Positions 9,301 through 16,545 are shown, counted from the first letter of the stretch. The stretch: 35,551 nt of DNA from JADFRG01 sp036986135 (GCA_036986135.1 BTQZ01000025.1:1-35551), one strand, 5' to 3'. Notes: generated by a model not told the origin, from the sequence alone. A program made the numbers and translations.

Positions 9301-11107
9301 ACAGGGCTACGAGACGACCCGCACATTCTCAATGCTGGCAATCACCGCACCCGATCGTGGCCGGGCGGTAGAGTACCTTGCGCGGGCGCGATCCGTACCC
9401 ATCGAATCGGCGCACGATGCCATCTGGCGGGCAAGGGCGGAAGCTGAACTCTTCAACGCATCCGAAGCGATGGAGGCCCTGAAGGCTTGGGCGGCGGATC
9501 CGTTTGCAGCCCAAGAGCAGGTCCGCGTCAGTCTGCGGTCGCGAGACACGCTCTGGCTGTTTGGTCTGTCCGATGGCGTGTCTCCGCTCCGGGAAGACGC
9601 CCTAACGAGCCATGCGCAAAGCGCTCTGGAGGATCTCCAAAAACGCAATCTTGCTGATCCCGCCCTTGACGCCTGGCTCCGAATTGAGGGTACGCCTTCA
9701 GATCTAGGTGAACATATCGATGCGGATCCTCTGGGATGGATTGGAGAGGCGGTCGCGGTCGCTTATATCAAGAGTGACCAGGTCGAAGCGGCTAGGGAAG
9801 CGCTGGATCAGGTCAGGCTCGTTCGCTCTGAATCCGCTTGGCGTTCCGTCCTGGAGGGGCTGATCCATGAGGCCAGCGGCCGCCAGGAGGATGCGCGGGC
9901 CGCATATCGATCGGGCGGCTCATCCAGCCCGGTTGCTTGCTTCTTACTGGGTCGAGCATATGAGAGGTCCGGGAGTCTGGAGCGAGCTGCGACGCACATG
10001 GGAGCAGCCGTTGTCGAAGCTCCCGATCAGCACCGCTGGCAGCACAAACTAGCTTCAGTCTACCTTGAGATGGGGGATGAAGATTCGGCTCTGGCGCACT
10101 TCCAGGAGGCGGTGGCCAGAGATCCTGAGAATCCGGGGTACCTGCTTTCGCTTGCCGGTACGTATGCCGCATCTGGTCACCTCAATCAGGCCCTGGAAGG
10201 TTACACCGCGGCTTTGGCCTATGGATCCGAATCGGCTGCGGCCCACCGCGAGGCCGGACAGGTCGCGCTTCAGTTGGGAGCGTTAGACCAGGCCTCGGCT
10301 TGGTTTGAGCGTGCCATCACGCTTTCCCCCGCGGATATCGATAGCCTAATCGGATCCGCTAAGGCTTCGATCGCGCGCGGTGATAGACAGCAGGCAAACG
10401 AAAGATTAGATGCTGCTATTCAGCAAGCGCCTGGCGACGCCAGAGTATTGCTCGGAGTGGGTCACGTTCGCGCCGAATCCGGCGACCACAGGGCCGCAAT
10501 GTCGGCCTTCGAGCAAGCTCTGCAGGCCGGGGCAGATCCGAGCGATGTGCGCCGTGGTGAAAGCAAGGTGCTGGTTGAGCAGGGAAAGCACATGCAGGCG
10601 GCAGAGGTGATGCAAGAGGTGCTGAGTTCGGCCCCCGATGATCATCGCCTCTGGCATGAGCTGGCCGAGACCTTGGAGGCCGGGTCAGACCTAAGCGGAG
10701 CCGATAGGGCCATAAGCGAGGCGGTTCGTATCTCCCCCGCAAATCCTGAGTATCGCCTGAGTTTGGGCCGGATTTCGCGAAAATCCGGCAATCTCGACCG
10801 GGCAATCGAAGAGCTGCGGCAGGCCGAAGGCGCGGATCCAGAAGATTCACGGGTTCCGATTGAGGCCGGCTTAGTCTACGAAGATCGGCGCGATTACTCG
10901 CGAGCGCTGGACTCATACCTTAAGGCAGTGGAGATCGACCCCAATAGCTTGCAGGCCCATTACCGAGCCGGACTGCTGCTGCGGACGCTCAAGGCATACC
11001 GCAAGGCAGGTGAGATGCTCAAACGCGCCGCTGAGCTTGCGCCGGCTGACCAAGGAGTTATGCACCAGCTGGCGGCGGTCCGGGCACTGGAGTTGGTACA
11101 TGGCTAA
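6362..11107 (+). CDS. Giant tetratricopeptide-repeat protein (1581 aa)
   Basis: Residues 1 to about 240 are helical but not obviously TPR. From about 250 to the C-terminus the chain has the 34-residue TPR period with typical features (for example ALEVAERAVELEPEE, with the Pro at the end of helix B), enough for several tens of repeats and a long superhelical scaffold. There is no signal peptide or transmembrane segment, so it should be cytoplasmic. TPR superhelices bind partner proteins. The adjacent, translationally overlapping gene encodes a TPR plus cysteine peptidase, the obvious candidate partner. A 27-bp in-frame tandem duplication occurs at 7628-7690. The start at 6362 follows the upstream stop by 12 bp and has only a weak purine-rich stretch before it. 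The repeat call is firm; the role is unknown. Confidence 0.92.
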   Translation: MHTDQEVLAALLTKLDQDQLAAVLNRVLRVPEAWASLHNPAFLDEVVSANPPAHLTPSHLASLALGGSLHSEMRRGLAEAHAERARQAWDEAAVGVVVQRDLFDTALLAAEFERRYDGDPEGLLERVTDSPSTWRSPIAIAWPNLKQAENLLGSLLNRNLYQFAIQIALANFPAGEAAALLTRNANGSTVQMLQQITRGGESALARSLELAADGGTDKLSQLLIEAVTRQFNGEHNAARSSLKQAWETASETTAQIADFTADQARETGDLVAELEANRRALEILPTPARRARTALSLLSLDRPGEALSLVSGADPSVEERIACGLAQSQSRDTGALLNIAMASIDDSLDEEWFAVLTEGLVGAEDWAAAVEAAQTRVAHHPSSLEAQVSLAHVLLEGGDPEAADEHAAIGLALNPHSEKALKLQAEIRQHELQAEIRQHELQAFEALAAAQIDGGERSEAHHTLTEAVQANPKDPAIRQSLSRYLRAQGKTSEALEVASVAWELDEKSVPTGLEYADLLSELGHVDRALEILRQAALRQPLSWQVGLALAKAYERRGDMSQADRAIRPLPSSAPPEAYFHTARISLKAGTEVRSALQYLELAENGGWSDPSLDYWFGRAFEREKSYEDALARYDRAQNSSDYEIREEAVLGSARAALGLDQISRALAALEQAQEHFPRSARILAAMSDVYLVANLPDKALEVAERAVELEPEETRAWHALGDSLANAGDFRGAVKAIERLSALDPAAAEGWLTLARLASQAQDQRVVRRSVAEALWRGRRNPNILQDVAQFLEQTGNLRTAVSVMKAATRTRPEDAQMLGALAMIQESAEDYQGAYETWQSSIALAPSEPEPLRRSAACAQMLGLGGQSVKLLEKAVAIEPGNPWMRRDLAIAHLEQGQVRQGLLAYAGAVKSAPNDSSLAYEAAEAALCSGDPRYALALLGKTGSALANSGRAQAAMGEAFLLLDKQDQAVSSLSEAVEQGYETTRTFSMLAITAPDRGRAVEYLARARSVPIESAHDAIWRARAEAELFNASEAMEALKAWAADPFAAQEQVRVSLRSRDTLWLFGLSDGVSPLREDALTSHAQSALEDLQKRNLADPALDAWLRIEGTPSDLGEHIDADPLGWIGEAVAVAYIKSDQVEAAREALDQVRLVRSESAWRSVLEGLIHEASGRQEDARAAYRSGGSSSPVACFLLGRAYERSGSLERAATHMGAAVVEAPDQHRWQHKLASVYLEMGDEDSALAHFQEAVARDPENPGYLLSLAGTYAASGHLNQALEGYTAALAYGSESAAAHREAGQVALQLGALDQASAWFERAITLSPADIDSLIGSAKASIARGDRQQANERLDAAIQQAPGDARVLLGVGHVRAESGDHRAAMSAFEQALQAGADPSDVRRGESKVLVEQGKHMQAAEVMQEVLSSAPDDHRLWHELAETLEAGSDLSGADRAISEAVRISPANPEYRLSLGRISRKSGNLDRAIEELRQAEGADPEDSRVPIEAGLVYEDRRDYSRALDSYLKAVEIDPNSLQAHYRAGLLLRTLKAYRKAGEMLKRAAELAPADQGVMHQLAAVRALELVHG
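7628..7690 (+). repeat. 27-bp in-frame tandem duplication inside the TPR gene
   Basis: Two adjacent 27-bp copies (7628-7654 and 7655-7681) encode LQAEIRQHE twice and differ by a single silent base (ATT/ATC). A further 9 bp of a third copy (LQA) follows. Frame is kept. The near-identity points to a recent slippage event, unlike the diverged TPR units around it. Confidence 0.9.
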
Positions 11108-13634
11108 ATCAATGGATCGTGGGAGCGTAGTCAGCACACTTCATGCGGCGCAAGTTGCGGGACGGCTGGATTACGCGCGCAGCCTGGCCATTGAGTGGTT
11201 GGCGACCTGGCCGGGTGATACAGAGGTCGCGCTTCAGCTCGCAGCGATCGAGCTAAAGGCGGGAACGGCAAGTCCGGCGATTGACCGGTTGTCGCTCCTG
11301 ATAGAGGCCGATCCAGAATGTCAACCCGCCTACGACATGCTGACTGAGGCATTCAAGCAGACTGGGGACAGCCTGCGGATACCGGTTTACATGGCTTGTG
11401 CCAAGGTTCTATCTGGCGAACAGCCCAACCCGTCCAGTTCTCCCTCCTGGGCGGTGGCTCTGGCCAAGGCATACGGAGCATTAGAGGCCGGTGAAGCTGA
11501 GGAAGCCTTGCGTGCTGCCAGCGAGGCCTTGGCCGCGGATCCCAGCTTCGCGCTGCCTGCTCTGGTGGCCATTAAGGCTAGCCTTGCATCCGGTGCCACG
11601 CGAGATGCCGTTCGTTTGGCAGAGGCGGGACACGATCGTTGGCCGCATTGCGTAGCCTTCAAACTCGTACTTGCTGAAGCTCAACTCGGGTCTGATCGGC
11701 CGGCGGCTGGGGTCGAGAGAATGCACCAGGTCGCGGCAGCTGACCCATTGGGAGTCGTAGCTGAGACGGTGCTCGGCCTCGATCATCCGTATCGAGCGCT
11801 ATGGCCTGTTCACATGCAGGCGCAGATCAGTCGGCCGGTGCCAGATGAAATCATGGCGGTGATGGGAGCATCCGCCAAAACACCGAGATCGGATCCCTCA
11901 CCGCTGCCGAATCCGGAGCCAGGCGAGGCTTTCCAGGGCCCGAGCTCTGGTGAACCATCCGCTAGCAACGAAACGCTGCTCGCGGTGCGCAATGAGTTTG
12001 AGCGATTGGCTCAGCGCCTCAATGCTCGCCGACCCGCGGAAGACCAGGAGACCCGGCTTCCGGCTTACATCGTGATGAGCAGCCACACCAGGCTCGTACA
12101 GGAACTCGGCCCGTCCGGTTTCAAGCGCGCGAACGAAGCCATCATGAATCTGGTTGAGATTGTGCGGCGCAGGCGCGGATGGGGAGCCTACCGCATCTAT
12201 ATCGACGATCCGCGCTCATTGCAGCCCTTTGGCTTGATGCCCGCAGACCCAGGAAATGCCTGGCAGATCAAGTTGCGTCTGGCAGATCTTGATCAGGCTC
12301 TGGCAGAGCGCGGTGAAATGATCGGAGCGGTTCTGATCGTTGGGGGTCACAACATCGTGCCCTTCCATCTGCTCCCCAACCCAACTGATGACGACGATGA
12401 TTCGGTGCCCTCGGATAATCCCTATGCGGCGACTGATGAAAACTACTTCGCTCCCCAATGGCCCGTTGGTCGGTTGCCGATCGACTCCGACACCGATCTT
12501 CTGGTCAAACTGTTAAGAAAGGCAACCGCTGCTCACCGTGAGCAGCTGCGGTCAAGATCAAGCCCCAAACGATTCGGGGTCTGGTTGCGGGATCGATCTG
12601 GACGCTTCTTCCGTCTGCAGCCCAGGGCCATTGGCTACAGCGCCAGCATTTGGCGCAAGGCCTCCATGGCGGTTTTCCGAGCGATCGGTGCCCCGCGCTC
12701 CTTGATCACCTCTCCACCCAACGCGGCCGGTAACATGCCGTCGGTAGTGAATCGGCCCAGCCCGCTCTCGTATTTCAATCTGCATGGGCTGCAGGACTCT
12801 CCCAATTGGTACGGACAGCGAGATCCGCTGAGAGATCCATCTGAATCGGTAGAGTTTCCGATCGCGCTCCGTCCGCAGGATGTGGTCAATAGCGGACGCG
12901 CTCCGAGGATCGTGTTTACCGAGGCCTGCTATGGAGCACATGTATTTGGCAAGACGGAGGAGACCGCCCTGAGCCTAAAGTTCCTTGCGAGCGGAAGCCA
13001 GGCCGTCATCGGATCCACGATGACCTCTTACGGATCGGTCACTCCTCCCTTGATCGCTGCAGATCTACTGGGCCGTCTCTTCTGGGACGAACTCCGTCAA
13101 GCGGTCTCTGCCGGTGAAGCGCTGCGGCTGGCGAAGCTCAAGCTCGCGGCAGAGATGCTCGAGCGCCAGGGGTTCCTTGACGGGGAAGACCAGAAGACAC
13201 TGATCTCGTTTGTCCTTTACGGCGACCCACTTCTCACATCGCAATCAACCCGTCGGCCGAGGCGAAGCAAGGAAGTGATACGCAATTCCAAGCGGCCGGC
13301 GACGATGAAGACCGCATGCGCACTTGGAGGACCTGACCTACTGACCGAAGATTCCTATTCTTCGACTACCGACCGTGTGCACACAATCGTTGCCCAGTAT
13401 CTGCCCACAATGGCAGATGCCGATTGCAGCTTGCGCCATCAACATCGCGGCTGCGATCACGAAGATCACTGCTGCCCGAGTCAGCAGATCGGAATGAAGA
13501 CCGTTGGCGAGAACGAGACCGTGGTCGTGACCCTCTCGAAACAGGTGAGCGACGGCTCAATGATGCATCCTCACTTCGCCAGGATGACGCTGGATGAAGG
13601 CGGCAAGGTGATCAAATTGGCCGTCTCCAGATAA
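11100..13634 (+). CDS. TPR plus clan-CD cysteine peptidase (C25/gingipain-like, caspase fold)
   Basis: I start at ATG 11100, which has GGAG upstream and overlaps the TPR gene's stop by 8 nt, giving 844 aa. Residues about 1-240 are TPR-like helices. A linker rich in Pro/Ser follows (about 260-300). Residues about 315-730 form a C25-like peptidase. The pre-catalytic part carries VGGHNIVPFHLLP, SDNPYA and WPVGRLP, as in gingipain-type domains. The clan-CD dyad is His562 (YFNLHG) and Cys610 (FTEACYGA). The C-terminus (about 757-844) is a separate domain homologous to the 72-aa product at 16042, interrupted by a Cys/His-rich stretch (CSLRHQHRGCDHEDHCC). No signal peptide is visible, so unlike secreted gingipains it should act in the cytoplasm. 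CHAT is an alternative clan-CD label. Substrate and trigger are unknown. Confidence 0.87.
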   Translation: MAKSMDRGSVVSTLHAAQVAGRLDYARSLAIEWLATWPGDTEVALQLAAIELKAGTASPAIDRLSLLIEADPECQPAYDMLTEAFKQTGDSLRIPVYMACAKVLSGEQPNPSSSPSWAVALAKAYGALEAGEAEEALRAASEALAADPSFALPALVAIKASLASGATRDAVRLAEAGHDRWPHCVAFKLVLAEAQLGSDRPAAGVERMHQVAAADPLGVVAETVLGLDHPYRALWPVHMQAQISRPVPDEIMAVMGASAKTPRSDPSPLPNPEPGEAFQGPSSGEPSASNETLLAVRNEFERLAQRLNARRPAEDQETRLPAYIVMSSHTRLVQELGPSGFKRANEAIMNLVEIVRRRRGWGAYRIYIDDPRSLQPFGLMPADPGNAWQIKLRLADLDQALAERGEMIGAVLIVGGHNIVPFHLLPNPTDDDDDSVPSDNPYAATDENYFAPQWPVGRLPIDSDTDLLVKLLRKATAAHREQLRSRSSPKRFGVWLRDRSGRFFRLQPRAIGYSASIWRKASMAVFRAIGAPRSLITSPPNAAGNMPSVVNRPSPLSYFNLHGLQDSPNWYGQRDPLRDPSESVEFPIALRPQDVVNSGRAPRIVFTEACYGAHVFGKTEETALSLKFLASGSQAVIGSTMTSYGSVTPPLIAADLLGRLFWDELRQAVSAGEALRLAKLKLAAEMLERQGFLDGEDQKTLISFVLYGDPLLTSQSTRRPRRSKEVIRNSKRPATMKTACALGGPDLLTEDSYSSTTDRVHTIVAQYLPTMADADCSLRHQHRGCDHEDHCCPSQQIGMKTVGENETVVVTLSKQVSDGSMMHPHFARMTLDEGGKVIKLAVSR

Positions 13635-13640
13635 CGCGCG

Positions 13641-13656
13641 CGGCACGAACCTTGCA
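13641..13656 (+). promoter_or_regulatory. Sigma-54 promoter of the TIM-barrel / FtsZ unit
   Basis: CGGCACGAACCTTGCA matches the sigma-54 consensus except the first T, with exact GG/GC spacing. Counting from the -12 C at 13655 puts +1 at about 13667, only 4 nt before the ATG at 13671, with no Shine-Dalgarno. The mRNA would be essentially leaderless. Confidence 0.85.
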
Positions 13657-13670
13657 CCGTTGATTTCATC

Positions 13671-14909
13671 ATGAGCGCCCCCATTTCTCGACTCGGCTTT
13701 CACTACTTTCCCGACGATACCCACTACACGGAGAAAGACCTCGAAGAGTGGCTGCCGACGCTTCTGCGCTTGTCAGCCAATTGGCTTGTGCTCCACGCCA
13801 CTCCAAGTCGCCCCATACCGAAGCCATTCTTAAGAGGCTTGATTGAAGCCGGAATTCGGCCCGTGGTATGGATCAAAGGGCACGCAGACGCAGTTTCATC
13901 GGACCAGCTCTCTCCCGCGCTCGCCAGTTATGGCGAGTGGGGCGTGCGCGAGGTTGTGGTATTCGATCGTCCTAACATGCGGTCTAGTTGGTCGTCAAAT
14001 GAATGGGCGCGTACGGGGCTAGTGGAGCGATTTGTGGATCGGATGCTTCCGATATTGCAGCTCGAACGCGCTACTGGAATGCACCCGGTATTCCCCCCGC
14101 TCGAGCCGGGAGGCGACTATTGGGACACCGCCTTTTTGGAGACTGCTCTTCAGTCCATGCTGCGTCGCGGCCATCGCAGCCTCATAGACGATCTGCATTT
14201 GGCCGTCTACGCACGCACTTTCGGGAAGCCACTGGAGTGGGGCTACGGCGGGCCCGCAGAATGGGCTGGGAGCCGGCCCTACAACACCCCGGATGGGTCC
14301 CAAGATCAGATTGGCTTTCGAACCTTTGACTGGTACGCAGCCACAACGGAAGCGGTAACAGGCAGGACATTGCCCATGATCGTCGTAGCAGGCGGACCGC
14401 CCAGCACCCTGGAAGACGGTGACAGCGAGATCGCAAGCGTTTTGCGCTCCGTGCAGTCTGGGCAGCTGCCTCAATCGGTGCTGGGTTTTAATTTCTACTT
14501 GTTATCTGCGAGCCCAAACAGCCCTGATTTCGTATCCGCTTGGTTCGACTCCCCTACCCAACCCAGATCCGTCGTGGGGTCGGCCAAGAGGCTTCTTGAA
14601 GTAGGCGGGCTGGGCGATAGTACCCGATCCACCGGAAAGACGCTCAGCCACTTCGTCCTACTTCCTGATGGCCCGATGTCTGAGGACACATGGGCCGCGG
14701 TCAAGACGCTGGTCAGGGATGGCGTGATCGGGTTCTCGCCCGACGAGGCGCTCCAAGCTGACAGGGTGACCATCCTGGGGGACGAGGCTTCGGTCCCACC
14801 ATCGGTCGAGCGTCGACTTGTGGAGGGCGGATGCCACGTGACTCGGGTGAAGGGTCCGGGTGAGATGTTTGTGGCGGTCTGGAAAGCTACCTATAGGGAC
14901 GGAAAATGA
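13671..14909 (+). CDS. Putative TIM-barrel (glycoside hydrolase-like) protein of the sigma-54 island
   Basis: The 412-aa product begins with LGFHYFPDDTHYTEKDL and alternates strands and helices (NWLVLHA, IRPVVWIKG, VREVVVFDRPN, PMIVVAGGPP, LGFNFYLLS), as in cytoplasmic (beta/alpha)8 barrels related to glycoside hydrolases. The residue pattern is suggestive, but I cannot assign a catalytic acid pair or a named family. Residues about 310-412 form a further alpha/beta part (LSHFVLLPDGPM, DRVTILGDEASVPP), perhaps a glutamine-amidotransferase-like or beta-galactosidase-type accessory domain. There is no signal peptide. It is first in the third sigma-54 unit, and its stop overlaps the FtsZ ATG (ATGA). 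Function is not known; the barrel is inferred from pattern alone. Confidence 0.75.
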   Translation: MSAPISRLGFHYFPDDTHYTEKDLEEWLPTLLRLSANWLVLHATPSRPIPKPFLRGLIEAGIRPVVWIKGHADAVSSDQLSPALASYGEWGVREVVVFDRPNMRSSWSSNEWARTGLVERFVDRMLPILQLERATGMHPVFPPLEPGGDYWDTAFLETALQSMLRRGHRSLIDDLHLAVYARTFGKPLEWGYGGPAEWAGSRPYNTPDGSQDQIGFRTFDWYAATTEAVTGRTLPMIVVAGGPPSTLEDGDSEIASVLRSVQSGQLPQSVLGFNFYLLSASPNSPDFVSAWFDSPTQPRSVVGSAKRLLEVGGLGDSTRSTGKTLSHFVLLPDGPMSEDTWAAVKTLVRDGVIGFSPDEALQADRVTILGDEASVPPSVERRLVEGGCHVTRVKGPGEMFVAVWKATYRDGK

Positions 14910-16045
14910 CAGAACATAATGAAAACTTCCAAGGGTTTTTTGACACCGAAGTCGCTGCGGCAGCCGATGTTGAGGCGATAGGTCAGGCGCGCATCAAGGT
15001 GCTTGGGCTTGGCGGAGGGGGTTCCAATGCCGTCAACCGCATGGTCGAGCTGGGATTGATCGGCGCGGAGTTCATCGCCGCCAATACAGACCATCAGGCG
15101 CTTGAGTCGAGCCTGGCCCCCACCCGCATTCAGCTCGGGCCTGGGGTCACGCGTGGCCTGGGAGCGGGAGGAGACCCGAAGGTGGGTGCCGCAGCCGCGA
15201 TCGAAAGCAGCCGCGAGCTTTCCGAGGCGCTCGCAGAGGCGGACATGATCTTCCTGACCGCGGGCATGGGCGGAGGAACCGGCACCGGCGCCACCCCGAT
15301 CGCGGCAGAAATCGCGCTTGAAACAGGCGCAGTGGTGATCGCCACGGTGACCATGCCCTTCTCATTCGAAATGAGTAAGCGAGCCAAGAATGCCTCGGAG
15401 GGTGTGCGCCGGCTTCAGCCGCATACCCATACGTTGATCACTGTCCCCAATGACCGGCTGTTGCACGTCGTCCCCCGAGAAGCCAGCCTGGAAGTGGCCT
15501 TTCGATTTGCCGACGATGTCTTACGCCAGGGCATACAAGGCATTGTAGAGCTCGTTAATAAGCCGGGGCTTATCAACGTGGATTTCGCGCATGTCCGTGC
15601 TGTCATGCGCAAAGGTGGCGGCGCTCTGATGGCCATTGGAATTGGGGAAGGCCGCGCCAAGGCCGAGATCGCGATCCAACAGGCGCTTCATCATCCGCTG
15701 CTCGAGATCAGCAGCCTTGGTCAGGCTACGGGCGCGCTGGTTCATTTCACTGGGGGTGACGACTTAGGCCTTGTTGAAGTCGGAGCCGCGGTGGAGGACC
15801 TACGCGAGAATGTGCCGCCGGAGGCGGAAATCGTATTGGGTGTAACGACTGAGCCCACCATGCAAGGTAGAGTACAAGTGATTTTGATCGTGACCGGAAT
15901 CGGCGGCCAGCCGGTGGAAAATATGCAGTTTGCAGATGCCGTTGCGGCGCCATCCCCAATCGATATGGATGACCTGGACGTGCCCGCGTTCCTGCGTCGG
16001 AAGACCTCCGCCAGCCTGCCGCACGAGCATGGAACTCAGCCGTGA
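14906..16045 (+). CDS. FtsZ paralogue with altered T7 catalytic loop
   Basis: The 379-aa product is a bona fide FtsZ-family GTPase. It has GLGGGGSNAVNRM (34-46), the tubulin signature GGGTGTG (122-128), PFSFEMSKR, ITVPNDRLL, FADDVLRQGIQGI, and a C-terminal peptide LDVPAFLRR (357-365) like the conserved tail that binds FtsA/SepF. The T7 synergy loop reads NVDFAHV (224-230). The first Asp is present (226), but the second, Asp212 of E. coli FtsZ, is His229. Both Asps complete the GTPase site of the neighbouring subunit, so hydrolysis may be slow and filaments unusually stable; this is inference. It is not in a dcw cluster but second in a sigma-54 unit, so it is probably an additional, conditional FtsZ. 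No symbol is given, to avoid implying the housekeeping gene. Confidence 0.92.
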   Translation: MTEHNENFQGFFDTEVAAAADVEAIGQARIKVLGLGGGGSNAVNRMVELGLIGAEFIAANTDHQALESSLAPTRIQLGPGVTRGLGAGGDPKVGAAAAIESSRELSEALAEADMIFLTAGMGGGTGTGATPIAAEIALETGAVVIATVTMPFSFEMSKRAKNASEGVRRLQPHTHTLITVPNDRLLHVVPREASLEVAFRFADDVLRQGIQGIVELVNKPGLINVDFAHVRAVMRKGGGALMAIGIGEGRAKAEIAIQQALHHPLLEISSLGQATGALVHFTGGDDLGLVEVGAAVEDLRENVPPEAEIVLGVTTEPTMQGRVQVILIVTGIGGQPVENMQFADAVAAPSPIDMDDLDVPAFLRRKTSASLPHEHGTQP

Positions 16046-16260
16046 AGAAAGAAGCTGTCGAGAAGATCACTCGCACCGTGGTTCGTCAGTTCCCTGAGAT
16101 GGATGGCGTGCGACCCGCTGTCAAGTCGGAGGAAGGTCTCCGCTATCTGGTGACATTCAAGGGCACAGCCGAACTGCCGAATGGAAAGTCCATGAAGCGA
16201 ATTGTGCGTGTCGTCGCCGACGAAAAAGGTGATGTGATACGCATGAGCACTTCGAGGTGA
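16042..16260 (+). CDS. 72-aa protein homologous to the C-terminal domain of the island's peptidase
   Basis: It starts at GTG 16042, overlapping the FtsZ stop (GTGA). The product is a small mixed alpha/beta protein: an N-terminal amphipathic helix (KKEAVEKITRTVVRQFPEM) followed by strands ending IVRVVADEKGDVIRMSTSR. The last 18 residues of the peptidase at 11100 read ARMTLDEGGKVIKLAVSR, and its preceding helix (VHTIVAQYLPTM) also aligns with ITRTVVRQFPEM. The two are therefore homologous modules, one free and one fused, PepSY-like in outline. Shared modules suggest both bind the same partner or compete. I do not recognise a named family. Confidence 0.85.
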   Translation: MKKEAVEKITRTVVRQFPEMDGVRPAVKSEEGLRYLVTFKGTAELPNGKSMKRIVRVVADEKGDVIRMSTSR

Positions 16261-16261
16261 A

Positions 16262-16456
16262 ATGATGAATCAAATTAGATACCGACCGATCGTGCTGATC
16301 AACCTGCTGGTCCTAAAGGCAACCGTCATCGCGGCGGAGTGGGCACTAGAACACCGGGAATGGATTGCCCGCGGAAGGGCCTATGCGCCTGTGGTAATGG
16401 GCGGTTTTGTGGCTTACTTTGTCGGCGTCGTTATCGGACACGCGATCGTTAATTAG
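16262..16456 (+). CDS. Small two-helix membrane protein
   Basis: The 64-aa product starts at ATG 16262, one base after the upstream stop, with GAGG just before it. Two hydrophobic stretches (PIVLINLLVLKATVIAAEWAL and VVMGGFVAYFVGVVIGHAIV) flank a short basic turn (REWIARGRAYA). It is the last gene of the third sigma-54 unit before a hairpin at 16489. Being co-expressed with FtsZ, it could be a membrane tether, but nothing in the sequence shows this directly. No family is recognised. Confidence 0.7.
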   Translation: MMNQIRYRPIVLINLLVLKATVIAAEWALEHREWIARGRAYAPVVMGGFVAYFVGVVIGHAIVN

Positions 16457-16477
16457 GGCGATCGCTTACCAGCTCAA

Positions 16478-16506
16478 TTGCTGTGCCTGAGCGCCCGGAG
16501 TACAAT
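16478..16506 (+). promoter_or_regulatory. Possible sigma-70-type promoter of the LCP-like gene
   Basis: TTGCTG (16478-16483), 17 bp, then TACAAT (16501-16506), the latter inside the terminator loop. The -10 is a 5/6 match and the -35 only 3/6. If real, transcription of the LCP-like gene would start inside the hairpin's 3' arm. Confidence 0.3.
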
Positions 16507-16516
16507 CCGGGCGCTC
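16489..16516 (+). terminator. Hairpin after the sigma-54 island
   Basis: A perfect 10-bp stem (GAGCGCCCGG / CCGGGCGCTC) with an 8-nt loop is followed by TTGCCTTTT. It lies 32 bp after the last island gene and before the LCP-like gene, so it probably ends the island transcript. The loop also holds a possible -10 box for the next gene. Confidence 0.6.
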
Positions 16517-16545
16517 TTGCCTTTTGGAATCTGCTCCTAAACTCC

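Noticed and set aside
11100..13634. CHAT-domain protease as the label
   Set aside because: The SDNPYA/WPVGRLP pre-catalytic segment fits C25 (gingipain-like) better. Both are clan CD, so the label could change with a profile search.
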